A stretch of 64,000 bases of DNA. It comes from an uncultured Alphaproteobacteria bacterium. GTDB taxonomy: Bacteria; Pseudomonadota; Alphaproteobacteria; CAAHEQ01; UBA3637. Made by a program: the position numbers and the translations under genes. The DNA lies in contig CANQUX010000003.1 of the NCBI GenBank assembly GCA_947627155.1, positions 1 to 64,000 on the forward strand, written 5' to 3'. The notes under the pieces were generated by a model, which saw only the letters and a list, made by a program, of their open reading frames with translations, was not told where the DNA came from and searched no databases. Below, one piece after another: positions 42,268-50,772 of this stretch; the stretch's first letter is position 1, and each line of letters begins with the position of its first letter.

Positions 42268-45051
42268 ATGGGATTTTATAAAAAATTTTTTATACGCGTT
42301 TCTCAATTGCCGGCATTTAACATCGGTTTGTTGATGTGTCTGGCATTTTTTGCGTTTATAAAATCCGTTATGCTTGTTTTTGCCGATATCGGTTCCGTAC
42401 AACTTTATTTAACGAAAACGGGGCATTTGAGTTTAGGGGTTGATTTTATTTTGGTTGCCGTTTTGTTTTCTTATGTCGGGCAAAAAACAAGAGGGCTTTT
42501 TAAATATCAGGGATACGGCGGGTTTCGATTGATGACCCTGCTTATTTTGCTGTTAACTGCCCTGATTGTGGCAACGGCATATCATATCCCCGGGGTTTAT
42601 GATGGTTTGTTTATCGTTAAATATGCCTATTTTTATTTAATCAATGCCGTTTTTTGGAGTTTAACAACAAGATTTGTGCCATTTGACAGGCGATCGCTGA
42701 AAAACGTGTTTTTAATAGCGGCCGAAGCCGGCGGTTATTTTTGCGGCGGCTTGTTTGTGTATGTGGCGCCCGTGGGTGCATACAGTTTATTATATTATGC
42801 CATGGCGCTTTTAATGATTTTATATACGGGCATTTATTTATTGATGCAAATGATGCCCGTTTTACCCGAATTATTTTCGCGTTCGAGCGGTGAAGCACAG
42901 AATTTTACGGCCAGACGGTTAACGCGAAGCGTTCTTGTTTTTTCGTTTTTTACCTTAACGGCTTTTTGTTTGCAAAATGCCGTTTTTTATGTGCAGTTGG
43001 CTCAAACGCATAATGGTTTCGGCATTTTAAAACAAACGGCGCTTTGGTGGGGCTGTTTCGGATCGGCTGAAATTTTTTTGGTACTTTTATTAGCGCGTGC
43101 TCGTTCGTTTTATGTGTTATCGGGTGCTTTGTTTTTAATGATTCTCTCCGTGACGGGTATGAGTATTGCGTTATCGTCGGCAAGCTATGCTTTATCGTTT
43201 TTCTCGTTTCTTATTTTTATGCTCATTTATTACCTTTGCTATTCCGAATATATGATTGTTTTACTTAAAACCCTTGTTTTAAGGCAAGATAATCCGAGCA
43301 TTCATCAAAAACGGGTCACGTTAATCGAGCCCGTCGGGTTGATGTTGGGCGGTATTTTAACGGCGCATATGTTGATACCGGCCTATTTAGCCTGTTTATT
43401 GGCGGGATTAAGTATTTTCTTAACAATTTTACTTGTGTTGATTACCTTTTTTTACGGTGATGTCGTATTAAAATTATTAAAATTGCGCGAATGGCCGGGC
43501 AGTCGCCTCATGTTGATTTCTCACCGAATTACGGATTATATTCGGCAAGAAATGCAACAGGCTTCAACCGATGAAATTATTTATTTTTTACGCATTTTGG
43601 AAAATGCGCCGACAAAAGAATATTATAAATTCATATTGAAATCGCTTAAAAATCCGTCGGAAGCGGTGCGGTTGTTTGCTTTGAAACGTATTTTTCAATC
43701 GCAAAATTTTTTAAGATATCATTCATCGGTTCAGTTCGTGTTTCAAACGGATAAATCTGCTTCGGTGCAGGCGCAGGCGTTGGCCATTTTAATTCAAATT
43801 GCCGCGGCAACCGATAACACGGCTCTTTTGAATAAATATGCGCTTTATTTAGATGACAGACGTTTAAAAACAGGCGCCATGATCGGTTTTTTGAATATCG
43901 GCTCTCATGAGGCTTTGTTAGCCATGGACGGCTTGCAAAAATTGGCAAACAGCCGAATGGTCAGTGATAAATTGGCGGCATTGCAGGTTATGGCGCAAGC
44001 GCCTTCCGTCGGCTTAATTCGATTACTGATGCCGTTATTGAAAAGCGTTAATCCCGCCATTGCCAATGAGGCTTTAACGGTTGCGGGATTGATTAAGCAT
44101 CCCGAATCGTTGCCGATTATTTTACACAGCCTTGATGAAGTTGATTTTCAGGAAAACGCGTTAAAGGCATTGGATCGGTTCGGAATACGAGCCTATCCGG
44201 CTATTGAAAAGAGCATTTTCGACGAGGCAACTTCTTTGGTCAGAAAGCGATTGCTTATTTTGTTTTTGGCGCGACGTAACGATAATGAAAGTCATCAAAT
44301 TTTGTTGCGGGTTTTAAAAAGCGGCAATCGAAAATTGCGCAACAGCGTGATTCACGGTATGATCGACAGCGGTATTTTTTGGCACGGAAAAGATAAATAT
44401 GCCTTTTTGAAAACATGTATCATGCAAGATGCCGCGCGCATTCAATTTTTAAACAACTTTATTGAAAAATATAAACAAGCACCGGTCTCATCGGCGCAAG
44501 ATGCTTTTTTGTTTTTAACGCGTGCCATGAGTGAGGAGGCTTCGGCTGCCCGCGCGTTGATTTTTTATGAATTATTACTGTTAAAGAAGTCGCCGCTTTT
44601 TCAAAAAGCCGTGCATGTTTTGTTATCCGATGAATATGAATCTTATCCGCCGGCGTTGGGTGTGATACAAGATATTTTACCGCGAGATTTATATCAAACG
44701 GTGGCGGAAGCGGCAAAATTTCCGTTTGTGCATAAAAAAGAAATTGTGTTGCCGGCGGTTGCCAAAAAAGAGGCGGTGAAAGATGTTTCGGATTTAATTT
44801 TAAATCCGGCCTTTGCGTTTCCGTCGTGGATAACGGCAAGTGCCGTTTATTGTTTGCAAAAAATGAATGATAAGGAAGCTTTGCCGGCCGTAAAAGCCGC
44901 CTTGAACAGTACGGATTTGTTGGTTGTGGAAACAGCCGTTCAGGCGTTGGACAGATTAAATGACGATTCGGCCGAAACACGGCGGTTGATTTTGTCATTG
45001 CCGTCGGCTACCATTGTGAAATTGCCGCTTGAAAAGCTTTTGAAATTTTAG
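42268..45051 (+). CDS. Polytopic transporter-like N-terminus fused to HEAT-like repeats
   Basis: ~10-12 TM segments (about aa 1-390; ADP/ATP translocase/MFS-like) then alpha-helical repeats (LKNPSEAVRLFALKRIFQS...TDLLVVETAVQALDRL). Confidence 0.65.
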   Translation: MGFYKKFFIRVSQLPAFNIGLLMCLAFFAFIKSVMLVFADIGSVQLYLTKTGHLSLGVDFILVAVLFSYVGQKTRGLFKYQGYGGFRLMTLLILLLTALIVATAYHIPGVYDGLFIVKYAYFYLINAVFWSLTTRFVPFDRRSLKNVFLIAAEAGGYFCGGLFVYVAPVGAYSLLYYAMALLMILYTGIYLLMQMMPVLPELFSRSSGEAQNFTARRLTRSVLVFSFFTLTAFCLQNAVFYVQLAQTHNGFGILKQTALWWGCFGSAEIFLVLLLARARSFYVLSGALFLMILSVTGMSIALSSASYALSFFSFLIFMLIYYLCYSEYMIVLLKTLVLRQDNPSIHQKRVTLIEPVGLMLGGILTAHMLIPAYLACLLAGLSIFLTILLVLITFFYGDVVLKLLKLREWPGSRLMLISHRITDYIRQEMQQASTDEIIYFLRILENAPTKEYYKFILKSLKNPSEAVRLFALKRIFQSQNFLRYHSSVQFVFQTDKSASVQAQALAILIQIAAATDNTALLNKYALYLDDRRLKTGAMIGFLNIGSHEALLAMDGLQKLANSRMVSDKLAALQVMAQAPSVGLIRLLMPLLKSVNPAIANEALTVAGLIKHPESLPIILHSLDEVDFQENALKALDRFGIRAYPAIEKSIFDEATSLVRKRLLILFLARRNDNESHQILLRVLKSGNRKLRNSVIHGMIDSGIFWHGKDKYAFLKTCIMQDAARIQFLNNFIEKYKQAPVSSAQDAFLFLTRAMSEEASAARALIFYELLLLKKSPLFQKAVHVLLSDEYESYPPALGVIQDILPRDLYQTVAEAAKFPFVHKKEIVLPAVAKKEAVKDVSDLILNPAFAFPSWITASAVYCLQKMNDKEALPAVKAALNSTDLLVVETAVQALDRLNDDSAETRRLILSLPSATIVKLPLEKLLKF

Positions 45052-45059
45052 GAGGGAAA

Positions 45060-45482
45060 ATGTCGGGAACATTTGAAAAAGTTTTAATTTTGAAAAACGT
45101 TTCTCTGTTTGAAACCGTGTCGGAATCGGCGTTATCCGATTTAATTACGGCAGCCGAAGAAAAAACATATAAATCGGGGGAAGAAATTATCAGTCGTTCA
45201 CTGGAAAATCATTATTTGTTTATTGTTTTAAACGGCTTGATTCAATGCGTGGATGATAAAGGCAGCGTAACGGAGTTCGGCCCGCGACAATTTTTCGGTG
45301 AAGCAACGGTTTTATGTCCGGCCGTGATTCCCTATGATTTAAAAGCCGTTGAGCAAACAACATTGTTACGAATCAGCGGGAATAAATTATATCAGGTCAT
45401 GGCATTGCATCCTTCCTTGGCCAAGGGTTTCATCGGCGAATTATCCCGGCGGTTACGGCGGCGGCGCGATGAAAGCATTTAG
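45060..45482 (+). CDS. Cyclic nucleotide-binding domain protein (CRP/FNR-like sensor, no HTH)
   Basis: LKNVSLFETVSESALSDLITAAEEKTYKSGEEIISRSLENHYLFIVLNGLIQ...FGPRQFFGEATVL. Confidence 0.85.
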   Translation: MSGTFEKVLILKNVSLFETVSESALSDLITAAEEKTYKSGEEIISRSLENHYLFIVLNGLIQCVDDKGSVTEFGPRQFFGEATVLCPAVIPYDLKAVEQTTLLRISGNKLYQVMALHPSLAKGFIGELSRRLRRRRDESI

Positions 45483-45631
45483 TGCTTTTTTGCCGAAATA
45501 AAAACAGATGTTTTTAAAAAGAAATGATATTTTTGCATTTTCTGCGGATTGAATGCAAAAAAGTGATTGCTTTTTTAAAAAAAAGAAACTATTATGCTTT
45601 TAGCCATATAATTAACCGAAGGAGAATAAAA

Positions 45632-46786
45632 ATGGTCAAACAGAAAAAAGAAACAAAAACAGAGCGCAAAACTGTTGAAGTCGAAACCGAAACAAAATCG
45701 GGCAAATTAAAGAAAAGTACCATTGTAACCGGTGTGTTACTGTTGGGTGCCGCTGCCGTTTGGGGTGTGTTGGGTTATCAGGCCATGTCGCGCGATACGG
45801 GCGAATCCCTTTTCGGGAAATATTTTCATGAAGATAAAAATGATGTGGTTGTTGCCACCATTGACGGTAAAAATGTTTATTTATCGCAAATTAAAGCCGT
45901 TGCCGATCAAATTCCGCAATTGGCCGATTTGCCGTTTGATATGATTTATCCGCAATTGCTGCAAAAATATTTAACCAAAGAAGTGATTTATAAGTCGGCG
46001 CAAGAGTCAAATGTGCAAAAAGAGCCGAGCGTTCAATTGGCTTTAAAAGAAGCGCACGATACCATTATCAGCAAAGCCTATCTCGAAAAGAAAATCGAAG
46101 AATTGGCTACGCCGCAAAAACTGAAAGAATTATATGATTCCGAAACCAAAACAATGGAGCGTTCCGATGAAGTGCATGCGCGTCATATTTTGGTACAAAC
46201 GGAAAAAGAAGCCAACGATATTTTGGTGCAATTGGAAGCCGGTGCCGATTTTCAAATGTTAGCCAACACAAAATCGCTTGATGCCGAAAACGGCAACGGC
46301 GGTGATTTGGGTTATTTCCAAAAAAATATGATGATACCGGAATTCGGCGAAGCTGTTTTTGCGTTAAAGAAAGGGCAGATTTCCAAACCCATTAAAACAC
46401 CGTTCGGTTGGCATATTGTTTTGGTGGAAGACAGAAGAGTTGCACCGTTACCGCCGTTTGAATCGGTTCAGGAACAGTTACGGCAAATATTCGTTGAACG
46501 AAATTTGCAAGATATTTTGCATCAGGAGGAAGTGAAGCATGATGTGAAAGTGTTGGTGCCGTCGTTAACAACGTCGCAACCGTCTGCCACGGAGGATGCC
46601 TTGCAACAAATGCAAAACGAAGTGGCCGAAGAATTGGCCGCGGAAGATGCCGCCACGCAAGCAGCCGACAAAGCTTTAAAGCCCGAAGCTGCGCCCGCGC
46701 AGGCGGAACCGAAAGCCGATGTGAAACCGGTCGCTCCGGCTCCCGCGCCGAAGGCTGATGCCAAACCGGCTGCTCCGGCAAAATAA
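45632..46786 (+). CDS. Membrane-anchored parvulin-type peptidylprolyl isomerase
   Basis: DEVHARHILVQTEKEANDILVQLEAGADFQMLANTKSLDAENGNGGDLGYFQKNMMIPEFGEAVFALKKGQISKPIKTPFGWHIVLVED. Confidence 0.93.
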   Translation: MVKQKKETKTERKTVEVETETKSGKLKKSTIVTGVLLLGAAAVWGVLGYQAMSRDTGESLFGKYFHEDKNDVVVATIDGKNVYLSQIKAVADQIPQLADLPFDMIYPQLLQKYLTKEVIYKSAQESNVQKEPSVQLALKEAHDTIISKAYLEKKIEELATPQKLKELYDSETKTMERSDEVHARHILVQTEKEANDILVQLEAGADFQMLANTKSLDAENGNGGDLGYFQKNMMIPEFGEAVFALKKGQISKPIKTPFGWHIVLVEDRRVAPLPPFESVQEQLRQIFVERNLQDILHQEEVKHDVKVLVPSLTTSQPSATEDALQQMQNEVAEELAAEDAATQAADKALKPEAAPAQAEPKADVKPVAPAPAPKADAKPAAPAK

Positions 46787-46812
46787 AAAATAATTGTTTT
46801 GAAAAACAAAAA

Positions 46813-46840
46813 AGCACTCTTTGAAAGGGTGCTTTTTTTT
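46813..46840 (+). terminator. Intrinsic terminator after peptidylprolyl isomerase
   Basis: agcactctt-tgaa-agggtgcttttttttt. Confidence 0.8.
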
Positions 46841-47040
46841 ATCATCGAGCCGGGCAATATGTTATTTGGACACGCTCTTTTTTTTCGGTCTGTTGAAGCC
46901 GGTGTTATTTTTTTATTGGCAGGTGATGAGATTTTTTCTTTTCGGCTGATGATGATTTATTTTTTTGTGGGAATACTCGCTTTTTTTTCTTATTTTCGGC
47001 CGGTGATAATTTATTTTGAAAGGGGAATATTCGGCTTCTC

Positions 47041-47125
47041 TTTTCTTTTCGGCGGGAAGTGCTGTCCCGTGGAACGTGAGCCGGCGCGGTGTGCCGGTAA
47101 TAAGGCGATTCGGTAGGGTAAAAGG
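47041..47125. repeat. Outer left inverted repeat of cassette B (contains family 1 palindrome)
   Basis: Reverse complement cttttaccctaccgaatcgccttattaccggcacaccgcgccggctcacgttccacg... matches 49455-49540. Confidence 0.75.
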
Positions 47126-47155
47126 TAAGAAAGTATATTATTTCGGAATTGTCTT

Positions 47156-47222
47156 TCTTAATTTTCGGCGGGAAGTGCTGTCCCGTGGAACGTGGGACAG
47201 CGCGGTGTGCCGAAAACAAGTG
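47156..47222. repeat. Middle left inverted repeat of cassette B (family 1 palindrome)
   Basis: ttaattttcggcgggaagtgctgtcccgtggaacgtgggacagcgcggtgtgccgaaaacaag; inverted match at 49360-49430. Confidence 0.8.
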
Positions 47223-47258
47223 TTGATTGGTTTCAAACGGTGAATTGTTGTGAATAAT

Positions 47259-47328
47259 TTTTCCTCTATCGGCGGATGTGATTGCGCCGCTGAAAGGGGC
47301 GCATCGCTATGGGCCGATAGGGGGAAAA
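47259..47328. repeat. Inner left inverted repeat of cassette B (family 2 palindrome)
   Basis: cctctatcggcggatgtgattgcgcc...ggcgcatcgctatgggccgatagggggaaa; reverse complement closely matches 1903-1971. Confidence 0.75.
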
Positions 47329-47351
47329 TTTAATGATGCAACTTTTTCTGC

Positions 47352-47380
47352 TTGACATTAGTATGAAAAGCTTTTATTCT
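47352..47380 (+). promoter_or_regulatory. Sigma70-like promoter of cassette B
   Basis: TTGACA - 17 nt - TATTCT. Confidence 0.75.
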
Positions 47381-47386
47381 GAAAGC

Positions 47387-47589
47387 AAGGCAAGTGATGT
47401 GTGCCCCGAGGTATGCTAACCTCTCTCTTTGTATCCTTGAAAAAGGATAGATTTTTAGCCTTATTTAATAATAAGGCAAATAATCAAACGACCGGAAGGC
47501 GGTAAAATAGCCTTTTGGTCAATATATCGCACTAGATCAAAGAGATAGTTAGCAACTTCCGGTCGCCTCTCATCAAGGCGATTTTTTTT
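47387..47589 (+). ncRNA. Conserved multi-hairpin RNA (leader or sRNA) of cassette B
   Basis: Near-identical to 254-457; compensatory change in one helix (caccttg/aaggtg in A, gccttatt/aataaggc in B). Confidence 0.7.
47563..47589 (+). terminator. Intrinsic terminator at end of cassette B RNA
   Basis: tcgcct-ctcatca-aggcga + T8. Confidence 0.75.
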
Positions 47590-47671
47590 GAATATGCATC
47601 AAAAAAACGTACGTTTTTTGCAACACTTTTTTTGCATTTTTTCAAAAAAAATTTATATGGAGGTAATTTTA

Positions 47672-47776
47672 ATGCAATATCAAACAGTTATAAAAAGCCT
47701 GTTTCACCAATTTTTGAGGGTATTTTTGCCCCTGAATCAGCGTTGCATTAAAGGTACGTTTAATTTATACAATTGA
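47672..47776 (+). CDS. Conserved 34-aa small protein MQYQTVIKSLFHQFLRVFLPLNQRCIKGTFNLYN
   Basis: RBS ggagg; paralogue of 539-643. Confidence 0.65.
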   Translation: MQYQTVIKSLFHQFLRVFLPLNQRCIKGTFNLYN

Positions 47777-47801
47777 ATTATAGGAAACGGGAGGAAGAAC
47801 C

Positions 47802-49133
47802 ATGAAAAAACAATTGAAACAAGCAAAAAATCAATCTCAAAGCGGGCGTTCAATGGTTGAAATGCTGGGCGTTCTGGCCATTATCGGGGTATTAAGCATT
47901 GGTGGAATCGCCGGATACAGAATGGCAATGAATCGATATCAGGCGAATCAGATAGCGAATGAAATTAACCTGATGCGTACTGATGCGAAAATGAAAGTTG
48001 CGCGCGGGGTGGACGAATTATTGCTCGGCTCGCCATACGACGATGAAAAACACTTAAATTTTGGCAGCAATTATGGCATTGAGGTAGCTTATCCGGTTAT
48101 AATATCGGATGAAGAAGGGGAAGAAGGAGGAGAAAAAGGCTATTCATTTACATTATCAAACATTCCTAAGGGGGTATGTAAACCATTGGTAACATTGTTA
48201 GACGGCATGGACGACACAGCCGCACTAGAAATTAACGGCGGTGACTATGCTACAGCAGAAACCCCTTGTGATAATGAAGAAAATGAAGTAGTGGTAGCCT
48301 TTTCAACCAAAGATATAGGCGGGGTGAGCGGTGGAAGCGGTAATCCGGAACCGCCGGAAGAACAAGGTGATGAGCCGCAAGATGAGCCCGTATGCGATGA
48401 TGAAACGTGCGCGGGAGGAACGTGTAATGCCGAAGGAGTGTGTGAATGCAATGATCCCAATGAATATTGGACGGGTTACGGGTGCACAGCCTGTCCGGCC
48501 GGTGCGCGGCAAGAAGATGGAACGTGTAAATGCACGGAAGAAGGGAGCCATTTAAAAGGCAGTGCGTGCATCACGTGTCCGGAAGAAGCGCCATGGAGTG
48601 ATGCGGCGGACGATTGCGTTTGTAAAGAGACGGGCAAATCATGGAGCAGTGACGGGAAATGCATTGAAAACGTGTGCAATAGTGGAACAGGTTGCCCTGA
48701 TGATGAATACTGTGATATGAATTTACGTGACTGCAGTGGTGGGAATCCGGTTCCGTATTCAAGCGGACATACCTGTAAAAAAGCAGAAGGAAATTATACA
48801 ACAGTAGAAGTGGAAAATAGCGCAGGAGGTAAAAAAACGATTTATGTGTCAAATGAGACAATGGATTGGTGGACAGCAGATGGGTTCTGCCGAGCATTAG
48901 GAAAGAGATTGGTGAGTTTAGAGGAAGATTTAGGGTGTACATATGCAAATGATTGTAAGGCAGGCTCGTATGGAAAGGCATTGAAAGCCAAACTGAAACT
49001 TTCCGGTTATTATGGATGGACGAGCACGCTTAATCCGAGTAATTCCTGCAGCGCGTACCGCGTCTACCTTTACGCTGGTGGCGTCAACTACGGCGGCTAT
49101 CGCAGCCTCGGCAACTCCGCCTTATGTGAGTGA
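47802..49133 (+). CDS. Type IV prepilin-like protein with Cys-rich EGF-like stalk and C-terminal lectin-like variable domain (putative DGR target)
   Basis: SGR^SMVEMLGVLAIIGVLSIGGIAGYR; Cys-rich repeats CNAEGVCECNDPNEYWTGYGCTACPAGARQEDGTCKC; C-terminus DWWTADGFCRALGKRLVS...YYGWTST...YRVYLYAGGVNYGGYRSLGNSALCE. Confidence 0.85.
   Translation: MKKQLKQAKNQSQSGRSMVEMLGVLAIIGVLSIGGIAGYRMAMNRYQANQIANEINLMRTDAKMKVARGVDELLLGSPYDDEKHLNFGSNYGIEVAYPVIISDEEGEEGGEKGYSFTLSNIPKGVCKPLVTLLDGMDDTAALEINGGDYATAETPCDNEENEVVVAFSTKDIGGVSGGSGNPEPPEEQGDEPQDEPVCDDETCAGGTCNAEGVCECNDPNEYWTGYGCTACPAGARQEDGTCKCTEEGSHLKGSACITCPEEAPWSDAADDCVCKETGKSWSSDGKCIENVCNSGTGCPDDEYCDMNLRDCSGGNPVPYSSGHTCKKAEGNYTTVEVENSAGGKKTIYVSNETMDWWTADGFCRALGKRLVSLEEDLGCTYANDCKAGSYGKALKAKLKLSGYYGWTSTLNPSNSCSAYRVYLYAGGVNYGGYRSLGNSALCE
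49042..49128 (+). other. Putative DGR variable region (VR) of cassette B
   Basis: attcctgcagcgcgtac...gccttatgtg; same edges as 1780-1869, divergent interior. Confidence 0.62.
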
Positions 49134-49149
49134 GGCCGGCACGCCGGCT
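49134..49149. other. GC-rich hairpin/cruciform immediately downstream of VR
   Basis: GCCGG-CACG-CCGGC, a few nt after the VR end and stop codon. Confidence 0.6.
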
Positions 49150-49205
49150 GACTCTTTCCCCGATGCCCCGCCTTTAAGGCTTCCATTCAGCGGGGCACCT
49201 CTCTC

Positions 49206-49275
49206 TTTCCCCTCTATCGGCACATAGCGGAACGTCACTTTTCGCGACGTTCCACACCCGCCGATAGGAGGGGGG
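49206..49275. repeat. Inner right inverted repeat of cassette B (family 2 palindrome)
   Basis: tttcccctctatcggcacatagcggaacgtc...gacgttccacacccgccgatagg. Confidence 0.75.
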
Positions 49276-49359
49276 ATAGAGTGTTACGTTACTTCACCTC
49301 TACCGATAGAGGTGAAAATATCGTCGGCAGCATTAAAAAGCATAAGTTTCCTTACCATT

Positions 49360-49430
49360 TTCTTAATTTTCGGCACACCGCGCTATCCCACGTTTCACGG
49401 GATAGCACTTCCCGCCGAAAATAAGAGAAA
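49360..49430. repeat. Middle right inverted repeat of cassette B (family 1 palindrome)
   Basis: cttaattttcggcacaccgcgctatcccacgtttcacgggatagcacttcccgccgaaaataag. Confidence 0.8.
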
Positions 49431-49454
49431 GTGTCAAAGCAACATGTCTTTTAT

Positions 49455-49540
49455 CATTTTACTCCACCGAATTGCCTTATTTTCGGCACACCGCGCCGGC
49501 TCACGTTCTACGCGTCGCCACTTCTCGCCGAAAATAAGAA
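49455..49540. repeat. Outer right inverted repeat of cassette B (family 1 palindrome, partly degraded)
   Basis: attttactccaccgaattgccttattttcggcacaccgcgccggctcacgttctacgcgtcgccacttctcgccgaaaataag. Confidence 0.75.
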
Positions 49541-49890
49541 AAGAAAGCGGATATAGTCACTACCCCCCAAAATAACCCCGCCGGGCGGCAAAAATACCCT
49601 TGCGCCGCTGGGTTCGTCGGGAAATTACCCATAATAACACCTCTGTTTGGCAAAAAATACTCCTCTTTTTCGATAAGAACGGAAAAATAAATCAAAAATA
49701 AATTTTTTGCTTGCAATTTGTTAAAAAAAAGTGTATAGAAAAAAGGCTTTTGTAAAAAAAGCGAATTCACATGCGATAAATTAAGTGTTCCCGTAAGTGT
49801 TTTATGGTCGCACTTTCCGGTGTGAGAACGCGTTTTCTCATATCTTTTTTTATCGCAGACGTTTAACCGGAAAAAAGAAAGGATTTTATT

Positions 49891-50688
49891 ATGACTCTGG
49901 AAAACATTACAATTCGTCAACTCATGGAATGCGGCGTGCATTTCGGTCATAACGCGCGTCGGTGGAATCCGAAAATGGCTCCGTATATTTACGGAACGCG
50001 TGACGGCATTCATATCATGGATTTAACACAAACCGTTCCCATGTTGTCGCGTGCGTTGGAAGCCGTTCGTGAAGTGGCCTCCAAAGGCGGCAAAATCTTG
50101 TTCGTCGGAACAAAAATTCAGGCGCAGGAACCGATAGCCGCGGCTGCCGGTCGGTGCGGACAGTTTTATGTGAATCACCGTTGGTTGGGCGGTATGCTCA
50201 CAAACTGGAAAACAATTTCTTCCAGCATTAAACGCTTAAAAGAAATTGATTCCAAAACGGAAAAAGGCGAATTTCAAGGATTGACCAAGAAAGAAAAACT
50301 CAATATTGCCCGCGAACGTGAAAAATTGTTTGCTTCTTTGGGCGGTATTCAGGATATGAACGGTCGTCCCGATTTAATTTTTGTCATCGATGTTCCCAAA
50401 GAAGAATTAGCCATCAATGAAGCTAAAAAATTGGGTATTCCCGTTGTTGCCGTTTGCGATTCCAATGCAAACCCCGACGGTATTGCTTACCCCGTTCCCG
50501 GCAATGATGACGCGTTGCGTGCCATCAATCTTTATTGCGATTTGGTCAGCGCTGCCGTTTTAGACGGTATGCAAGCCGAATTAAAAGCTGCCGGTGTTGA
50601 TTTGGGCGCCATTGCAGAGCCTGTCAAACAGGAAACACCCGTTGAAGAAGAAGCACAAACGCCTGCTTCGGAAACGGTGACGGAATAA
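49891..50688 (+). CDS. rpsB: 30S ribosomal protein S2
   Basis: [48 protein letters not shown]. Confidence 0.97.
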   Translation: MTLENITIRQLMECGVHFGHNARRWNPKMAPYIYGTRDGIHIMDLTQTVPMLSRALEAVREVASKGGKILFVGTKIQAQEPIAAAAGRCGQFYVNHRWLGGMLTNWKTISSSIKRLKEIDSKTEKGEFQGLTKKEKLNIAREREKLFASLGGIQDMNGRPDLIFVIDVPKEELAINEAKKLGIPVVAVCDSNANPDGIAYPVPGNDDALRAINLYCDLVSAAVLDGMQAELKAAGVDLGAIAEPVKQETPVEEEAQTPASETVTE

Positions 50689-50772
50689 ATCCGAACACAA
50701 CAAGGGAAAACAGCTTTTTGTTTTCCCTTACACGCTTTTTATATGAATCAGTTATTAAAGGAGTTTTGAAAA

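Noticed and set aside
44459-44998. 179-aa antisense ORF within the transporter-HEAT gene
   Set aside because: Shadow ORF; sense strand has better coding features.
46905-47219. Minus-strand 104-aa ORF in the repeat region before cassette B
   Set aside because: Translates the family 1 palindromes and AT-rich low-complexity DNA; low-complexity K/S/E product, no RBS.
47041-49540. Classical IS element or composite transposon
   Set aside because: No transposase ORF and no clear target-site duplication visible by eye; nested palindromes fit REP-like repeats or a cassette boundary better.
49312-49575. 87-aa ORF after cassette B
   Set aside because: Built from family 1 palindromes (FSAHRAGSRSTRRHFSPKI is the repeat in translation).
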